A DNA stretch of 62,265 nt from Methylobacterium sp. NEAU K (GCF_030700285.1 NZ_JAUYZJ010000032.1:1-62265), one strand, 5' to 3'. Positions 34,668 to 43,066 are shown, counted from the first letter of the stretch. Program-made: numbers and translations. The notes: generated from the letters alone by a model not told the origin.

Positions 34668-35885
34668 ATGGCCGATGCTGTTGTGTCCGCGCCCCCCGTC
34701 GACCTCGCCGCCGCGCTCTCGGCGCGCATCCGCGGCATCGGCACGAGCCAGATCGGCCTGGTGGCGGATCGCGGCAGGGACGATCCCGAGGTGGTGAAGC
34801 TCTGGATCGGCGAGGGCGACCTGCCGACCCCGCCGTTCATCGTCGAGGCGGCGCACCGGGCAATGATGGCCGGGCATACGCGCTACACCACCTCGCTCGG
34901 CCTGCTGGCCCTGCGGGCGGCGCTCGGCGCCTACCACGCGCGGCACTGGGGTGCGGAGATCCCGCCGGACCGCTTCGCCATCACCGCTGGCGGCATGAAC
35001 GCGATCATGCAGGCCGCGCAGGTGCTGCTGGAGCCGGGCGACGAGATCATCATCCCGTCGCCCGCCTGGCCGAACCTCGCCGAGGCGGTCCGCATCACTG
35101 GCGGGGTGCCCGTGACGGTGCCGTACCGCATCCTGCCTGACGGACGCTTCGCGCTGCCGCTGGCCGACATCGAGGCGGCACTGACGCCGCGCACCCGGGT
35201 GGTGATGGTGAACTCGCCCTCGAACCCCACGGGCTGGACCATGCCGCTGTCAGAAATGAAGGCCCTGCGCGACCTCGCCCGCGCCCGCGGCCTGTGGATC
35301 CTGTCGGACGAGGTCTACGCGCACTTCACCTACGGCAACAGCATCGCGCCGTCCTTCCTGCAGATCTGCACGGAGGATGACCGCCTGATCGTGACCAACA
35401 CCTTCTCGAAGAACTGGGCGATGACTGGCTGGCGGGCCGGCTGGGTGATCTTTCCGCGCGGCCTCGCGCCCACCTTCGCCAAGCTCGGGCAGTACAGCAC
35501 GACCTCAATCCCGAGCTTCATCCAGCACGCCTGCATCGCGGCCCTCGAGGAGGGCGACGGCTTCATCCGCACGATGGTCGACCGCTGCGCCGAGAGCCGT
35601 GCGATCCTGGTTGACGGACTCTCGCGCCTGCCCGGCGTCACGGTCGCGCCGCCGGACGGGGCGTTCTACCTCATGGCCCGGATCGCGGGCGACGAGCGGA
35701 GCCTCGACCTGGCTTTTCGCCTGCTGCGCGACGCCAAGGTCGGCGTCGCACCGGGCACCGCCTTCGGGCCGGAGGGCGAAGGCCTCGTCCGCATCTGCTT
35801 CGCCATCAGCCCGGCGCTGGCGCGGGAGGCGGTGGCCCGGCTGACCGCCGTGCTGGGGCGGAGTTCGTCCGGGTTTGCACACTGA
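34668..35885 (+). CDS. Class I/II pyridoxal-phosphate aminotransferase
   Basis: A 405-residue fold-type I aminotransferase of the AspC-like group. The substrate-side loop is LWIGEGDLPTPPFIVEAAHR, the cofactor pocket contains VMVNSPSNPTGWTM and ILSDEVYAHFTYG, and the Schiff-base Lys is in NTFSKNWAMTGWRAGW. The C-terminal Arg that binds the alpha-carboxylate is likely in GEGLVRICFAI. The amino-acid preference cannot be read. It is monocistronic, facing the cioA gene across a 284-base gap and converging with the DapA-like gene. Confidence 0.9.
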   Translation: MADAVVSAPPVDLAAALSARIRGIGTSQIGLVADRGRDDPEVVKLWIGEGDLPTPPFIVEAAHRAMMAGHTRYTTSLGLLALRAALGAYHARHWGAEIPPDRFAITAGGMNAIMQAAQVLLEPGDEIIIPSPAWPNLAEAVRITGGVPVTVPYRILPDGRFALPLADIEAALTPRTRVVMVNSPSNPTGWTMPLSEMKALRDLARARGLWILSDEVYAHFTYGNSIAPSFLQICTEDDRLIVTNTFSKNWAMTGWRAGWVIFPRGLAPTFAKLGQYSTTSIPSFIQHACIAALEEGDGFIRTMVDRCAESRAILVDGLSRLPGVTVAPPDGAFYLMARIAGDERSLDLAFRLLRDAKVGVAPGTAFGPEGEGLVRICFAISPALAREAVARLTAVLGRSSSGFAH

Positions 35886-35997
35886 TCCCGGAGGCGGTCC
35901 GCAACTCCTTCGCCTGCACGCCTAGCAGAGCCTCGCACAGTGCGATTCGGTTGGCGCGAGGGCTCAATTGAGGCTCACTCCGGAAATGGCGCACGCG

Positions 35998-36014
35998 TCC
36001 CCCTCTGAGGGGGA
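35998..36014. terminator. Hairpin between convergent genes
   Basis: A 7-bp stem TCCCCCT / AGGGGGA with a 3-base loop, flanked by GC-rich sequence that can extend the stem imperfectly. It lies between the aminotransferase stop and the DapA-like stop. No T tract follows, so it is at best a weak bidirectional terminator. Confidence 0.4.
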
Positions 36015-36075
36015 GGGCGCGCGCCTGTGCCGGGTCGATGCCCGCATCCTTCGATCAGGCCCGATAAGCTCCACC

Positions 36076-37002
36076 TCACCGCCCCCAGCGCAGCACCAGC
36101 GGGTCGGTGCGGCGGGCGAGCTCGATCAGGCCCGCGCGGGTCGCCGGATGAAGTGGCTGAATCGGAAGCCGTGCCGTCTCGTGGGCGATCACGCCCCCCT
36201 CGGCCATCAGCGCCTTGCAGGCGAGCAACCCGCATTGCCGGTTCTCGTAGTTGATCAGCGGCAGCCAGCGCTCGTAAGCGTCCAGGGCCTCCTGGCGGCG
36301 GCCGGCCGCGTAGGCGTCGGTGATCTGCCGGATGCCGTCCGGATAGGCGCCGCCGGTCATCGCCCCGGTGGCGCCGGCATCGAGGTCGGCCATCAGGGTG
36401 ATCGCCTCCTCGCCGTCCCAGGGGCCGACGACGGCGTCGCCGCCCAGTGCGATCAGCTCGCGCAGCTTGCCCGCCGCCCCGGCGGTCTCGATCTTGAAAT
36501 AGGCGACGTTCTCGATCTCCCGGGCCATGCGCGCCAGGAAGGCGGCCGAGAGCGGCGTGCCCGCCACCGGCGCGTCCTGGATCATGATCGGGATGGAGAT
36601 CGCATCCGAGACGGCGCGGAAGAAGTCGTAGATCCCGAGGTCGGGAACCCGGATCGTGGCGCCGTGATAGGGCGGCATCACCATCACCATCGCGGCCCCG
36701 GCCTCCTGCGCGCGGCGCGAGCGCGCGGCGCAGACCCGGGTGGAGAAATGCGTGGTCGTCACGATCACCGGCACGCGACCGGCGACCTGATCCAGCACCG
36801 CGTGCATCACGGTCTCGCGCTCGTCGTCGGTGAGGACGAATTGCTCCGAGAAGTTGGCCAGGATGCACAGGCCCTGGCTGCCGGCATCGATCATGAAGTG
36901 GATCGCCCGGCGCTGCCCGTCGAGGTCGAGGGCGCCCGCGGCGTCGAACACCGTGGGGGCGACCGGAAAGACGCCCCGGTAGGATTGGGCGGGAGAGGTC
37001 AT
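36076..37002 (-). CDS. DapA-superfamily aldolase/lyase with altered active site
   Basis: A 308-residue class-I aldolase-fold enzyme of the dihydrodipicolinate synthase superfamily. The Schiff-base Lys is Lys170 (ENVAYFKIE). Two marks of true DapA are missing. The pyruvate-binding GTTGE loop reads CILANFSEQF, and the catalytic Tyr found 28 residues before the Lys is Gln142 (IMIQDAPVAG). It is therefore unlikely to make dihydrodipicolinate and more likely a dehydratase, hydratase or aldolase for another 2-oxo acid. The ATG at 37002 follows GGAAGGA. No sugar-acid genes adjoin it. Confidence 0.85.
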   Translation of the reverse strand: MTSPAQSYRGVFPVAPTVFDAAGALDLDGQRRAIHFMIDAGSQGLCILANFSEQFVLTDDERETVMHAVLDQVAGRVPVIVTTTHFSTRVCAARSRRAQEAGAAMVMVMPPYHGATIRVPDLGIYDFFRAVSDAISIPIMIQDAPVAGTPLSAAFLARMAREIENVAYFKIETAGAAGKLRELIALGGDAVVGPWDGEEAITLMADLDAGATGAMTGGAYPDGIRQITDAYAAGRRQEALDAYERWLPLINYENRQCGLLACKALMAEGGVIAHETARLPIQPLHPATRAGLIELARRTDPLVLRWGR

Positions 37003-37654
37003 GTGCGATCCTTCCGCCGAGGCGGGCCGCGCGCGCCGGCTCACGCGAACATGCCCTCACGGGCCGGCCCGGGATACGGCCTTGCTCCTCCAGGATCGAC
37101 CCGGGGACCGAGACCCGAATACCATGCGTCGAAGGCGTACCGCTGTCGGGCACAGATTCCTAGCGCTCGGAGTGCCCGGCCGCTCCCCGTCCGACCATTC
37201 CTGCAGACCCTGTCGACGCTCCGGCCGGGGAAGACGTCGTGAACGGCACGGTGGACCCGGCGCCAAGACCCCGTGGACTCGCACCGCCACCGCGGGTCTC
37301 ACCGCTCCGGGTAGGCGTCGCGGTCGCGCCTTTGTGTGGGACGCGTGACCTGTTGCCGTCCATCCGGGCTCAGCGCCTTGTCATGGCTGACCCGTTCGGC
37401 CACCCCACTTCCCGACCGAGGCCCTGACCGAACGCGTCGGCACGGACGGCTTCGACCCGTCGATACAGCTGGTCATCCTCGGCTGCGCCGACGCGTCGGT
37501 CCACGACAGCCTGTCCTTCCCCGACTTCCAAAAGAAGAAGCCGCATGCGCCCATGAAGATCGTCGTCCAGACGCTGCTCGGCGAGGCGGCGGCCCCGGCC
37601 GGACCCTGGCGTTCTGTCGTGCTTCAGATGAAGGTTGTTTCAAAGCGACGCGCA

Positions 37655-37695
37655 GTCATTCCGGGGTTCGCCATAGGCGAGAGCCCGGAATCCAG
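37655..37695. repeat. Palindromic repeat, copy A
   Basis: GTCATTCCGGGG, then a short loop region, then GAGCCCGGAATCCAG. The arms ATTCCGGG and CCCGGAAT pair perfectly, and the interior GTTCGCC/GGCGA also pairs. The sequence type resembles dispersed palindromes between genes in rhizobial genomes. Confidence 0.6.
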
Positions 37696-37744
37696 AAGCA
37701 TCTGGATGTCAAATATTTACGCGCCAACTTGACGCCGGCCGCGG

Positions 37745-37783
37745 ATCCGGACTCCGGTCTCCTCTGCGCGGCCCCGGAGTGAC
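37745..37783. repeat. Palindromic repeat, copy B (inverted, diverged)
   Basis: Read on the minus strand this is GTCACTCCGGGG, a GC-rich centre, then GAGACCGGAGTCCGGAT, a diverged copy of repeat A in opposite orientation about 50 bases away. Confidence 0.5.
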
Positions 37784-37978
37784 GACACTGATACTCCAAA
37801 GCGTCAAAGCATGGACCACGGAGTCCCGCTGCATCGCGTTTGTCCGAAAGCCGGCGGCCACCTTTCGGAGCCGTGCTCTTGGCACCGCCGCGGCGGTCAC
37901 GCCGTCAGGACCGCGAAGGTCGCCGCGCCAAACCAAGTCCCGGCGCAGCAAGACTGACAATCCCGCGCCGAGCGGATC

Positions 37979-38224
37979 TCATTGCGCGGCCGGCAGCTGT
38001 CCCGAGATCCAGTCTCGCGCATCGTCCAGGTCGGTGAAGAGCGGCGGGCAGAGGGGATCGACGGGCCCGAAACCCACCTCGAGGAACCATTTACCCGCCT
38101 CGTCGCCGTGTAGTTCGGAGAGGCGGACCAGGATCGCGACAAGGAAGCCGTCCGCGAAGACAAGCTGACTCTCCGCATCGTCGCTCTTCGTCGCGACCTG
38201 CACGGACTGCAGGCTCAGGCTCAT
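37979..38224 (-). CDS. Small protein of unknown function
   Basis: An 81-residue soluble protein beginning MSLSLQSVQVATKSDDAESQ. The composition is balanced and acidic (DGFLVAILVRLSELHGDEAG, then DPLCPPLFTDLDDARDWIS), unlike the Arg/Pro-rich shadow frames, which supports a real gene. GAGGAGA lies upstream, and a GTG at 38233 would also fit that site. No domain is recognised. Confidence 0.6.
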   Translation of the reverse strand: MSLSLQSVQVATKSDDAESQLVFADGFLVAILVRLSELHGDEAGKWFLEVGFGPVDPLCPPLFTDLDDARDWISGQLPAAQ

Positions 38225-38449
38225 GTGGCGCACGGGTCTCCTCAGGGGATGTCGGTGGGACGGAACGCCGCCAACACGCGCGATCAGGATGGGGCGAGAT
38301 CTTTGCTCGCACGCTGCTCTACCTAATCAAACCCTCGCGTCGAAGTTCCTGAAGCATGCTGTTCACGGATCCGTGCGCTGGATCCCGCGTTTCCCGCTCC
38401 TTGCCCCACCGTCCGCCGCGTCGCCTGAGGGTCGGATGCGCGCGCCGTG

Positions 38450-38770
38450 TCACCCTGACGGGCTCTCCGCAGGAGGAGCCGTCGCCGGCGAAACCGCCGC
38501 GCCGCCGGGCTCCGGCGCGCCGGCCTCGGCCGCCGGGGTGGCTTCGATGCTCTTGGCCAGCTCCATCAGCACCTCCTCCACCATGGGCGGCCACGGCACC
38601 TTCTCCTCGTCCATGAGGCGTGCGGCCCGGACGAGGGCACTGATCTGGTCCTCATAGATCGGCCGCCGGACGAGCTGCGCGTACCGCACGCGGGCAGCGA
38701 GAGCGGTGGCGAGGCGCTGCACCTCGGCGAGTCTCGCGTTCGGCGCGTGGGTGCCGTCCCCGTTGCCCAT
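38450..38770 (-). CDS. Small protein of unknown function
   Basis: A 106-residue protein. The first 70 residues look helical (ARLAEVQRLATALAARVRYA, then EDQISALVRAARLMDEEKVP); the tail is Ala/Pro-rich and probably disordered. AAGGGGA stands before the tandem ATGs at 38773 and 38770. It belongs to a row of short minus-strand genes, and no function can be read from the sequence. Confidence 0.6.
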   Translation of the reverse strand: MGNGDGTHAPNARLAEVQRLATALAARVRYAQLVRRPIYEDQISALVRAARLMDEEKVPWPPMVEEVLMELAKSIEATPAAEAGAPEPGGAAVSPATAPPAESPSG

Positions 38771-39000
38771 CATGCGTCCCCTTCGGAGCGTCGCGGGAGC
38801 CGGTTAGGCCCTGGCCGATGTGCCATCAGGAGGCGTGTCCCTGCGCCGCCCGCACGCGGTGCGGACGCCGGAGCGTCCCGGCGGCCTCGGGGCATGCGGC
38901 AGCCCGGGTGCCCCGCTGGCAGCAGCGGTGGCTCGGAAGTTCGGACATGCGCGTTCCTCTCAGGCCGTGCCCAAGGGAGGTAGGGCGGCGTCCGGATCGG

Positions 39001-39234
39001 TCACCAGGCCTGCATGGCGTGTCCGCCGACCCATAGGATGACAGCCGCGGCCAGAAGGACCGTGGTGATGTCCCGGGCTCGTCCGGGGGCGCCTCCAGGT
39101 CGCGACAGACAGACCGGTGCCGCGGGGGCCTCGGCCTTCGCATCCGTCAGGAACCGCGTCAGGCTCTCGGGCAGGGGACGCCTGTCGCGGACGTGCCGCG
39201 ATCGGGTTCCGGCCAGGGTTCGGCGCTCGCTCAT
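39001..39234 (-). CDS. Small protein with a C-terminal membrane helix
   Basis: A 77-residue protein beginning MSERRTLAGTRSRHVRDRRP. The first 50 residues are basic and hydrophilic. The C-terminus is one hydrophobic segment (ITTVLLAAAVILWVGGHAMQ) just before the end, giving a tail-anchored topology. It follows the gene at 39252 by about a dozen bases on the same strand, and a second ATG at 39240 is possible. Function unknown. Confidence 0.5.
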   Translation of the reverse strand: MSERRTLAGTRSRHVRDRRPLPESLTRFLTDAKAEAPAAPVCLSRPGGAPGRARDITTVLLAAAVILWVGGHAMQAW

Positions 39235-39251
39235 GGTCATCGGCTCGACAG

Positions 39252-39611
39252 TCAGACGTCCCCGACGCGGTGCGATGCGGTGTCGGCGAGAGCCTTTCGC
39301 TTTCCGGTCCGGTAGCGCACGAACTCATCGAGGGGCTTGCAGGCCGGGAGGCTTCGCGGCGCGACCGCCTCGACCGCGATGTCCGGCGGGTCGGCGGCGC
39401 CGGTCGGGCGCCCCGGTTCGTCCGGCAGGCTGATGTGCTGGCCTATCAGGTAGGCCTCGAGATCGATGAGACGGTGACGCAGGCGCCAGATGTCGTTCTC
39501 GACGCCGTTGAGCTGGACGAGCAGATCGGAGACCGTTCCCTCGCGGGCCGCGAGGGCGGACAGGACGCTGGCGCGCTCGTTCAGCAGCACATCCTTGACG
39601 GTCGGGTTCAT
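39252..39611 (-). CDS. Small helical protein of unknown function
   Basis: A 119-residue protein beginning MNPTVKDVLLNERASVLSAL. The N-terminal 60 residues form a likely long helix or coiled coil (REGTVSDLLVQLNGVENDIW, then RLRHRLIDLEAYLIGQHISL). The remainder is Pro-rich with a basic C-terminus. AAGGGG lies eight bases upstream of the ATG at 39611. It is probably cotranscribed with the tail-anchored protein at 39001. Confidence 0.6.
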   Translation of the reverse strand: MNPTVKDVLLNERASVLSALAAREGTVSDLLVQLNGVENDIWRLRHRLIDLEAYLIGQHISLPDEPGRPTGAADPPDIAVEAVAPRSLPACKPLDEFVRYRTGKRKALADTASHRVGDV

Positions 39612-39854
39612 GGTGAGCCCCTTCGATCGTGACGGAGCCAGTGACGGACGATCCTGCGTCGGCACCAAGTCTCAAAAGGGCTTAGCCGTTACCCCGGATG
39701 GTGAGGGCGTCGTCGCCGCCGCGAAGGTCCGGCGCGAACTTCCGGTATACCGACAGGGCCCTCGATGGCCGCGGCCAGCGCATCCTCCTGTCGCGTCGGA
39801 ACTTTCGCCCGCCGGGTGCGTCAATTTCGTGGATCCCTGCGCCAGGAGCTTCAC

Positions 39855-40118
39855 ATGCGCGCACCCCTGATGATCGCGACCGTCACGCTGTTGGCGGTGG
39901 CCCCTCTTCCGGTATCGGCCCAGACCGTGAGCGAGACCGGAACGGGTCGCGGCCCGACGACGGCAGCGAAGGCGCCGTACACTGCGGCCACCGGGCAGAC
40001 GGTTCCGAACCCGGGGGCGCTCGGCCCCAACGAGACCGGCAGCATCGAGCGGCGCAGTCCGATCGAGGAGCGCAACGACGCGATCACCCGCGGCATCTGC
40101 GTCGGCTGCGCGCGTTGA
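39855..40118 (+). CDS. Small secreted protein of unknown function
   Basis: An 87-residue protein with a clear signal peptide (MRAPLMIATVTLLAVAPLPV, cleavage at SA|QTVS). The mature part is Thr/Gly/Pro-rich and ends in ERNDAITRGICVGCAR, with two cysteines close to the C-terminus that could bind metal or form a disulfide. CAGGAG precedes the ATG at 39855; the frame upstream to 39765 is not needed. Confidence 0.65.
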   Translation: MRAPLMIATVTLLAVAPLPVSAQTVSETGTGRGPTTAAKAPYTAATGQTVPNPGALGPNETGSIERRSPIEERNDAITRGICVGCAR

Positions 40119-40513
40119 CCTGACAGGTTCGGGGCCGGTGCCCCTAGGGCGGGTCCGCGGTATTCAGGCGGGGGCACACAGGCTTGCCCGCGGCGGGGCG
40201 CCTCCCGAAGACCGGCTGCGGATGCAGACGCTTCGCGCCGTTGTGCGTCTGCAACCGGAAAAAGGCCCGTCAGGATGGCAGCGCTCCGCTGCGCGAACAC
40301 CTGTTCGGGCAGCCCTCACGGCGGAATTTCTGTGGCCGCGTCCCGGCGCGGCAAGCTCGCAATTCTGCGTCGTAGACGGCGGACGCCAAAAGGTTGCTGC
40401 GGCTCCTGGTCTTGAAGGCGCTCGCAAAAGCGTCGTGCAATTGCGCATTGAAAAAACTGCGCGCGGTCAAAAGACGAAGCGGATGGTTCGTCGGTCCGCC
40501 AACGCCGGTCCGC
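40119..40513. other. Intergenic region
   Basis: About 395 bases between a plus-strand gene end and a minus-strand gene end. I see no supported gene and no convincing terminator. Confidence 0.4.
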
Positions 40514-40759
40514 TCAGCGCTCGGCCCGCAGGCTCTTGATGATGCGGCCGGCGATCTTGCGCACGGCCTCATCGTTCCGGGCCTCGCCCTCTGCCTTGTC
40601 CCAGAGGTGATCGAGGCTGCCGTCGAGTTCGTCCAACAGTTCCGGATGGCGCCGGGCTAGGAAGCGGATCGTGCCGAACAGGAGATGCTCCGTCGCCATC
40701 TCGCGGCGACGGGCGTCGGCAACCTGATCCAGCGGCGGTGTCGGGCTCTGTTCGATCAT
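40514..40759 (-). CDS. Small helical protein of unknown function
   Basis: An 81-residue soluble protein beginning MIEQSPTPPLDQVADARRRE and continuing EHLLFGTIRFLARRHPELLD and AVRKIAGRIIKSLRAER. Predicted to be nearly all helix with charged faces, with composition unlike the overlapping shadow frames. Its ATG at 40759 overlaps, on the opposite strand, an ATG at 40758. A strong ribosome binding site is not obvious. Confidence 0.6.
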   Translation of the reverse strand: MIEQSPTPPLDQVADARRREMATEHLLFGTIRFLARRHPELLDELDGSLDHLWDKAEGEARNDEAVRKIAGRIIKSLRAER

Positions 40760-40796
40760 GCCGGACCAACGATCCCCACGCTGCCGGGTTCGGGGA

Positions 40797-40970
40797 ATGG
40801 CGCGCGGTGCGACGCCGCGGGCCGTCTTGTCGGCCCTGGTCCTGGCCCCGTTGATCCCGGGCCCGGCAGGGGCCGGGCCCATGCCGGCATCGTCGAGCAC
40901 GTCGAAAGGCGCGATCACGCTGACCGAGAAGGACGCCGCGGCGGCGAAGCGCGCGTGGTCCACCTCGTGA
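40797..40970 (+). CDS. Possible small secreted protein
   Basis: A 57-residue frame: MARGATPRAVLSALVLAPLI then PGPAGAGP, a plausible signal peptide. It is followed by a short mature tail (KGAITLTEKDAAAAKRAW). An alternative start lies at 40758. It is divergent from the helical protein and converges with the next gene. Weakly supported. Confidence 0.4.
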   Translation: MARGATPRAVLSALVLAPLIPGPAGAGPMPASSSTSKGAITLTEKDAAAAKRAWSTS

Positions 40971-40988
40971 AAACCCTCCGGCGCGCAG

Positions 40989-41315
40989 TCAGTGCCCCAG
41001 GCCGCCGATCCAGGCCGTGAGGGGCTCCACGAACGCCGCCCAGGTCCGGGCCCAGACGGTCCCGGGCCGGCCGTCATCTGCGGGCCTGGCAGCCATCAGC
41101 GAGGCCACGAAGGCGTCCTCGTGCATCTTGCACGCGTCCAGGGCGTTGCGCTCGTCCCCGGCCCGGCTCTGGCCGGGCGGCTGGTGCGCGTAGGCCTCGC
41201 GCAGACAGCGGTGCCAGGCCAGTTCGAGGACGCGCGGATCGGCCGTCGCGGCGGCCGCCGACCCGACGTCGATCAGGACCAGCATCATCAACAGGCTGAG
41301 CACGGGCATGCGCAT
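40989..41315 (-). CDS. Secreted protein of unknown function
   Basis: A 108-residue protein with a signal peptide (MRMPVLSLLMMLVLIDVGSA, cleavage near AAA|TADP). The mature part has two cysteines (LAWHRCLREAYAHQ and NALDACKMHEDAFV) placed to form one disulfide, and ends in WAAFVEPLTAWIGGLGH. It lies 73 bases behind the CDP-diacylglycerol pyrophosphatase gene on the same strand. Confidence 0.65.
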   Translation of the reverse strand: MRMPVLSLLMMLVLIDVGSAAAATADPRVLELAWHRCLREAYAHQPPGQSRAGDERNALDACKMHEDAFVASLMAARPADDGRPGTVWARTWAAFVEPLTAWIGGLGH

Positions 41316-41388
41316 GCCGCCGATATGCCCGATTTTCCGATCCTCCGGCTAGAACGAACGGGCAACAGTTCGAGGCGTCCGGCGTCCG

Positions 41389-42147
41389 TCAGCTGCCTTT
41401 CCGCGGACGGGCGACCCGGCAGCTGTGGTCCATCAGTTCCTCGGCACTGGCGTCCGACGCCCTGTAGGCCAGAACGATCATGCCCCCGCGCGGATCGTCC
41501 GAGGCAGCTCCGACCGCGGCGAAGCTCGCATCGTGCAGGCTTGTTCGCCAGCCCGGCACGCGCGCAAGGGCCGCGAACGGGTTGAAGTGATCCACCTCCT
41601 CTGCCGGGACCCGCATCGCGACGTAGGGCTCGTCCTCCAGCGCCACGGGAAACGGCGCCCAGGTCCCGCCGACAGCGCCGCCATGCGCCTTCAGGGCCGC
41701 CATCACGCTCGGCCGCATGCAATCGAGATGGATGTGCAGCTGGTCCTGGCTGCGGCCGCCCACTGAATTCACCTCCAGCCCCACCGCCGCGACGGGCAGC
41801 CGATCCTCCAGCGGAGCCGACACGTAGTGCCGCGCCGCCAGCGCCGCCCGCCAGTAGGCGATGCCGTGCGGGCCCTGGAGCACGGGGGCCTCGATGCCCG
41901 AGACATCGGCGGTGGGCATCACGACGATATGGGTCGGCTGGCCCGGTGCGCGCAGCACGGCGGTGCCCGGTTGCCCGGCATCGCCGAGGTCCACGTCCAG
42001 GCAGGGAAAGGTCCGGCCCGCGGCCTTTTTGGCGAGCAGGCAGGCCTGTAGCGCCACCCAGAGCACGTCGCGCGTCGGGTTGGCCGCGGTCGCGGCCGGA
42101 ACCGACGTGACGGCGAGCAGGATCGCGGCGACCAGCATCCGGCGCAT
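41389..42147 (-). CDS. cdh: CDP-diacylglycerol pyrophosphatase
   Basis: A 252-residue Cdh-family enzyme that hydrolyses CDP-diacylglycerol to phosphatidate and CMP at the periplasmic side of the inner membrane. The N-terminus is a signal peptide or anchor (MRRMLVAAILLAVTSVPAAT). The HIT-like catalytic site is His138-x-His140 in SQDQLHIHLDCM. Family blocks include HIVVMPTADVSGIEAPVLQG and GIAYWRAALAARHYV. The long open frame that continues to 42900 is a shadow; the ATG at 42147 begins the signal peptide. The size matches the family. Confidence 0.88.
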   Translation of the reverse strand: MRRMLVAAILLAVTSVPAATAANPTRDVLWVALQACLLAKKAAGRTFPCLDVDLGDAGQPGTAVLRAPGQPTHIVVMPTADVSGIEAPVLQGPHGIAYWRAALAARHYVSAPLEDRLPVAAVGLEVNSVGGRSQDQLHIHLDCMRPSVMAALKAHGGAVGGTWAPFPVALEDEPYVAMRVPAEEVDHFNPFAALARVPGWRTSLHDASFAAVGAASDDPRGGMIVLAYRASDASAEELMDHSCRVARPRKGS

Positions 42148-42249
42148 GGTGGGCTTTCTGGGTCCTGGCCGCGGATGTGCAACAGCCGCCGGCGGGCGAT
42201 CACTGTATGCGTCAGCCGTCAGCGCAATGTTACGGGACTTCGACGCTCC

Positions 42250-42624
42250 ATGGTGGACAAGCGGGTGCTCGGACTGGTGCGGCTGGCGGCCTGGATACTG
42301 GTGGCGGCCCTGATCACCATCACCCTCGTTCCGATCGGCCTCCGGCCGGTCGTGACCGCCAACCCGAGCTTCGAGCGGGCGGCCGCCTATGCGGCGGCCG
42401 GGCTGCTCATGATAGCGAGTTACCCGCGGCACTGGCCCTGGGTTCTGGCCGGCAGCGTCCTCCTGGCCGGCGGCCTGGAGGCATCCCAGACCTTGACCGG
42501 CACGCGCCACGGCCGGTTCGACGATTTCCTCGTGAAGGCGGGCGCCGCGCTCATCGGCGAGGTCGCCGGCCTCGCCATCCTCTCCTGGGCGGGGCATCGC
42601 CTGCGCATGCGGGCGGGCGGATGA
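42250..42624 (+). CDS. VanZ-like membrane protein
   Basis: A 124-residue membrane protein with about three helices (LVRLAAWILVAALITITLVP, YAAAGLLMIASYPRHWPWVL and the C-terminal helix). VanZ-type polar residues are present in LEASQTLTGTRHGRFDDFLV followed by KAGAALIGEVAG. The family includes teicoplanin-resistance VanZ and many membrane proteins of unknown role in proteobacteria, so no resistance function is implied. It is divergent from cdh. Confidence 0.72.
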   Translation: MVDKRVLGLVRLAAWILVAALITITLVPIGLRPVVTANPSFERAAAYAAAGLLMIASYPRHWPWVLAGSVLLAGGLEASQTLTGTRHGRFDDFLVKAGAALIGEVAGLAILSWAGHRLRMRAGG

Positions 42625-42706
42625 CGGCGATCTCGTTGCGCGGCCGCCGGGAAACCGCCGAGCTACCGGCGCGTTGACCCACGTGGCTCTCATGCGAGGT
42701 GCTGCC

Positions 42707-43009
42707 ATGTTCGGCGCGGGCAAGCTCACGGGGCGGTTCTGGTTTCGCAAGACGTGGACGGGCAAGCTGGTCCTGCTCGTCGAAGACGAGAGGCCGCGCT
42801 GGTTCAGCCGCGGCGGGCTCACCAAGCTCCGCTGGCGCGATGCGCGACTCCTCGATCTGGCCGAGGGGCCGATGCGCACGCTGATGACCCTGGAGCGCAC
42901 CTATCGCGCCGAATACGGGTCCGGTCCGGCGCGGGTGCTCCAGGCAGTCGTGCCTCCGCCCAAGAGTGGCGCGATCGCCACGCCTGTCGGACAGGCCGCC
43001 AACGCCTGA
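42707..43009 (+). CDS. Small protein of unknown function
   Basis: A 100-residue protein beginning MFGAGKLTGRFWFRKTWTGK. The first half looks like a beta-rich module (LVLLVEDERPRWFSRGGLTK), followed by a helix with LEGPMRTL-like spacing (DLAEGPMRTLMTLERTYRAE). GAGGTG stands before the ATG at 42707; earlier starts at 42692 or 42674 are possible. It has no signal peptide and its role is unknown. Confidence 0.55.
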   Translation: MFGAGKLTGRFWFRKTWTGKLVLLVEDERPRWFSRGGLTKLRWRDARLLDLAEGPMRTLMTLERTYRAEYGSGPARVLQAVVPPPKSGAIATPVGQAANA

Positions 43010-43031
43010 GCGGCAGCGGGCAGACGAAGGC

Positions 43032-43066
43032 GCGGGCCGAGCCTGAAGGGGCAGGGCTCGGCCCGC
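43032..43066. terminator. Strong hairpin downstream of the small gene at 42707
   Basis: A perfect 12-bp stem (GCGGGCCGAGCC / GGCTCGGCCCGC) with an 11-base loop, starting 22 bases after the stop at 43009. There is no T tract, so it may act as a weak terminator or as an mRNA-stabilising structure. Confidence 0.5.

Larger units (their letters stand above)
37003..37978. other. Gene-poor region with inverted palindromic repeats
   Basis: Nearly 1 kb without a supported gene. The stretch 37425-37735 has an open plus-strand frame (LTERVGTDGFDPSIQLVILG, then KKKPHAPMKIVVQTLLGEAA) with protein-like composition. It can be joined to an upstream ATG only by assuming a one-base frameshift near 37405, so it may be a decayed gene of unknown type. 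37655-37783 holds a pair of palindromic repeats. Confidence 0.4.

Noticed and set aside
36076..37002. Dihydrodipicolinate synthase dapA
   Set aside because: The catalytic Tyr and the GTTGE loop are absent.
42250..42624. Teicoplanin resistance gene vanZ
   Set aside because: VanZ-like proteins are widespread membrane proteins, and no van cluster is present. A Gram-negative host has no need for it.
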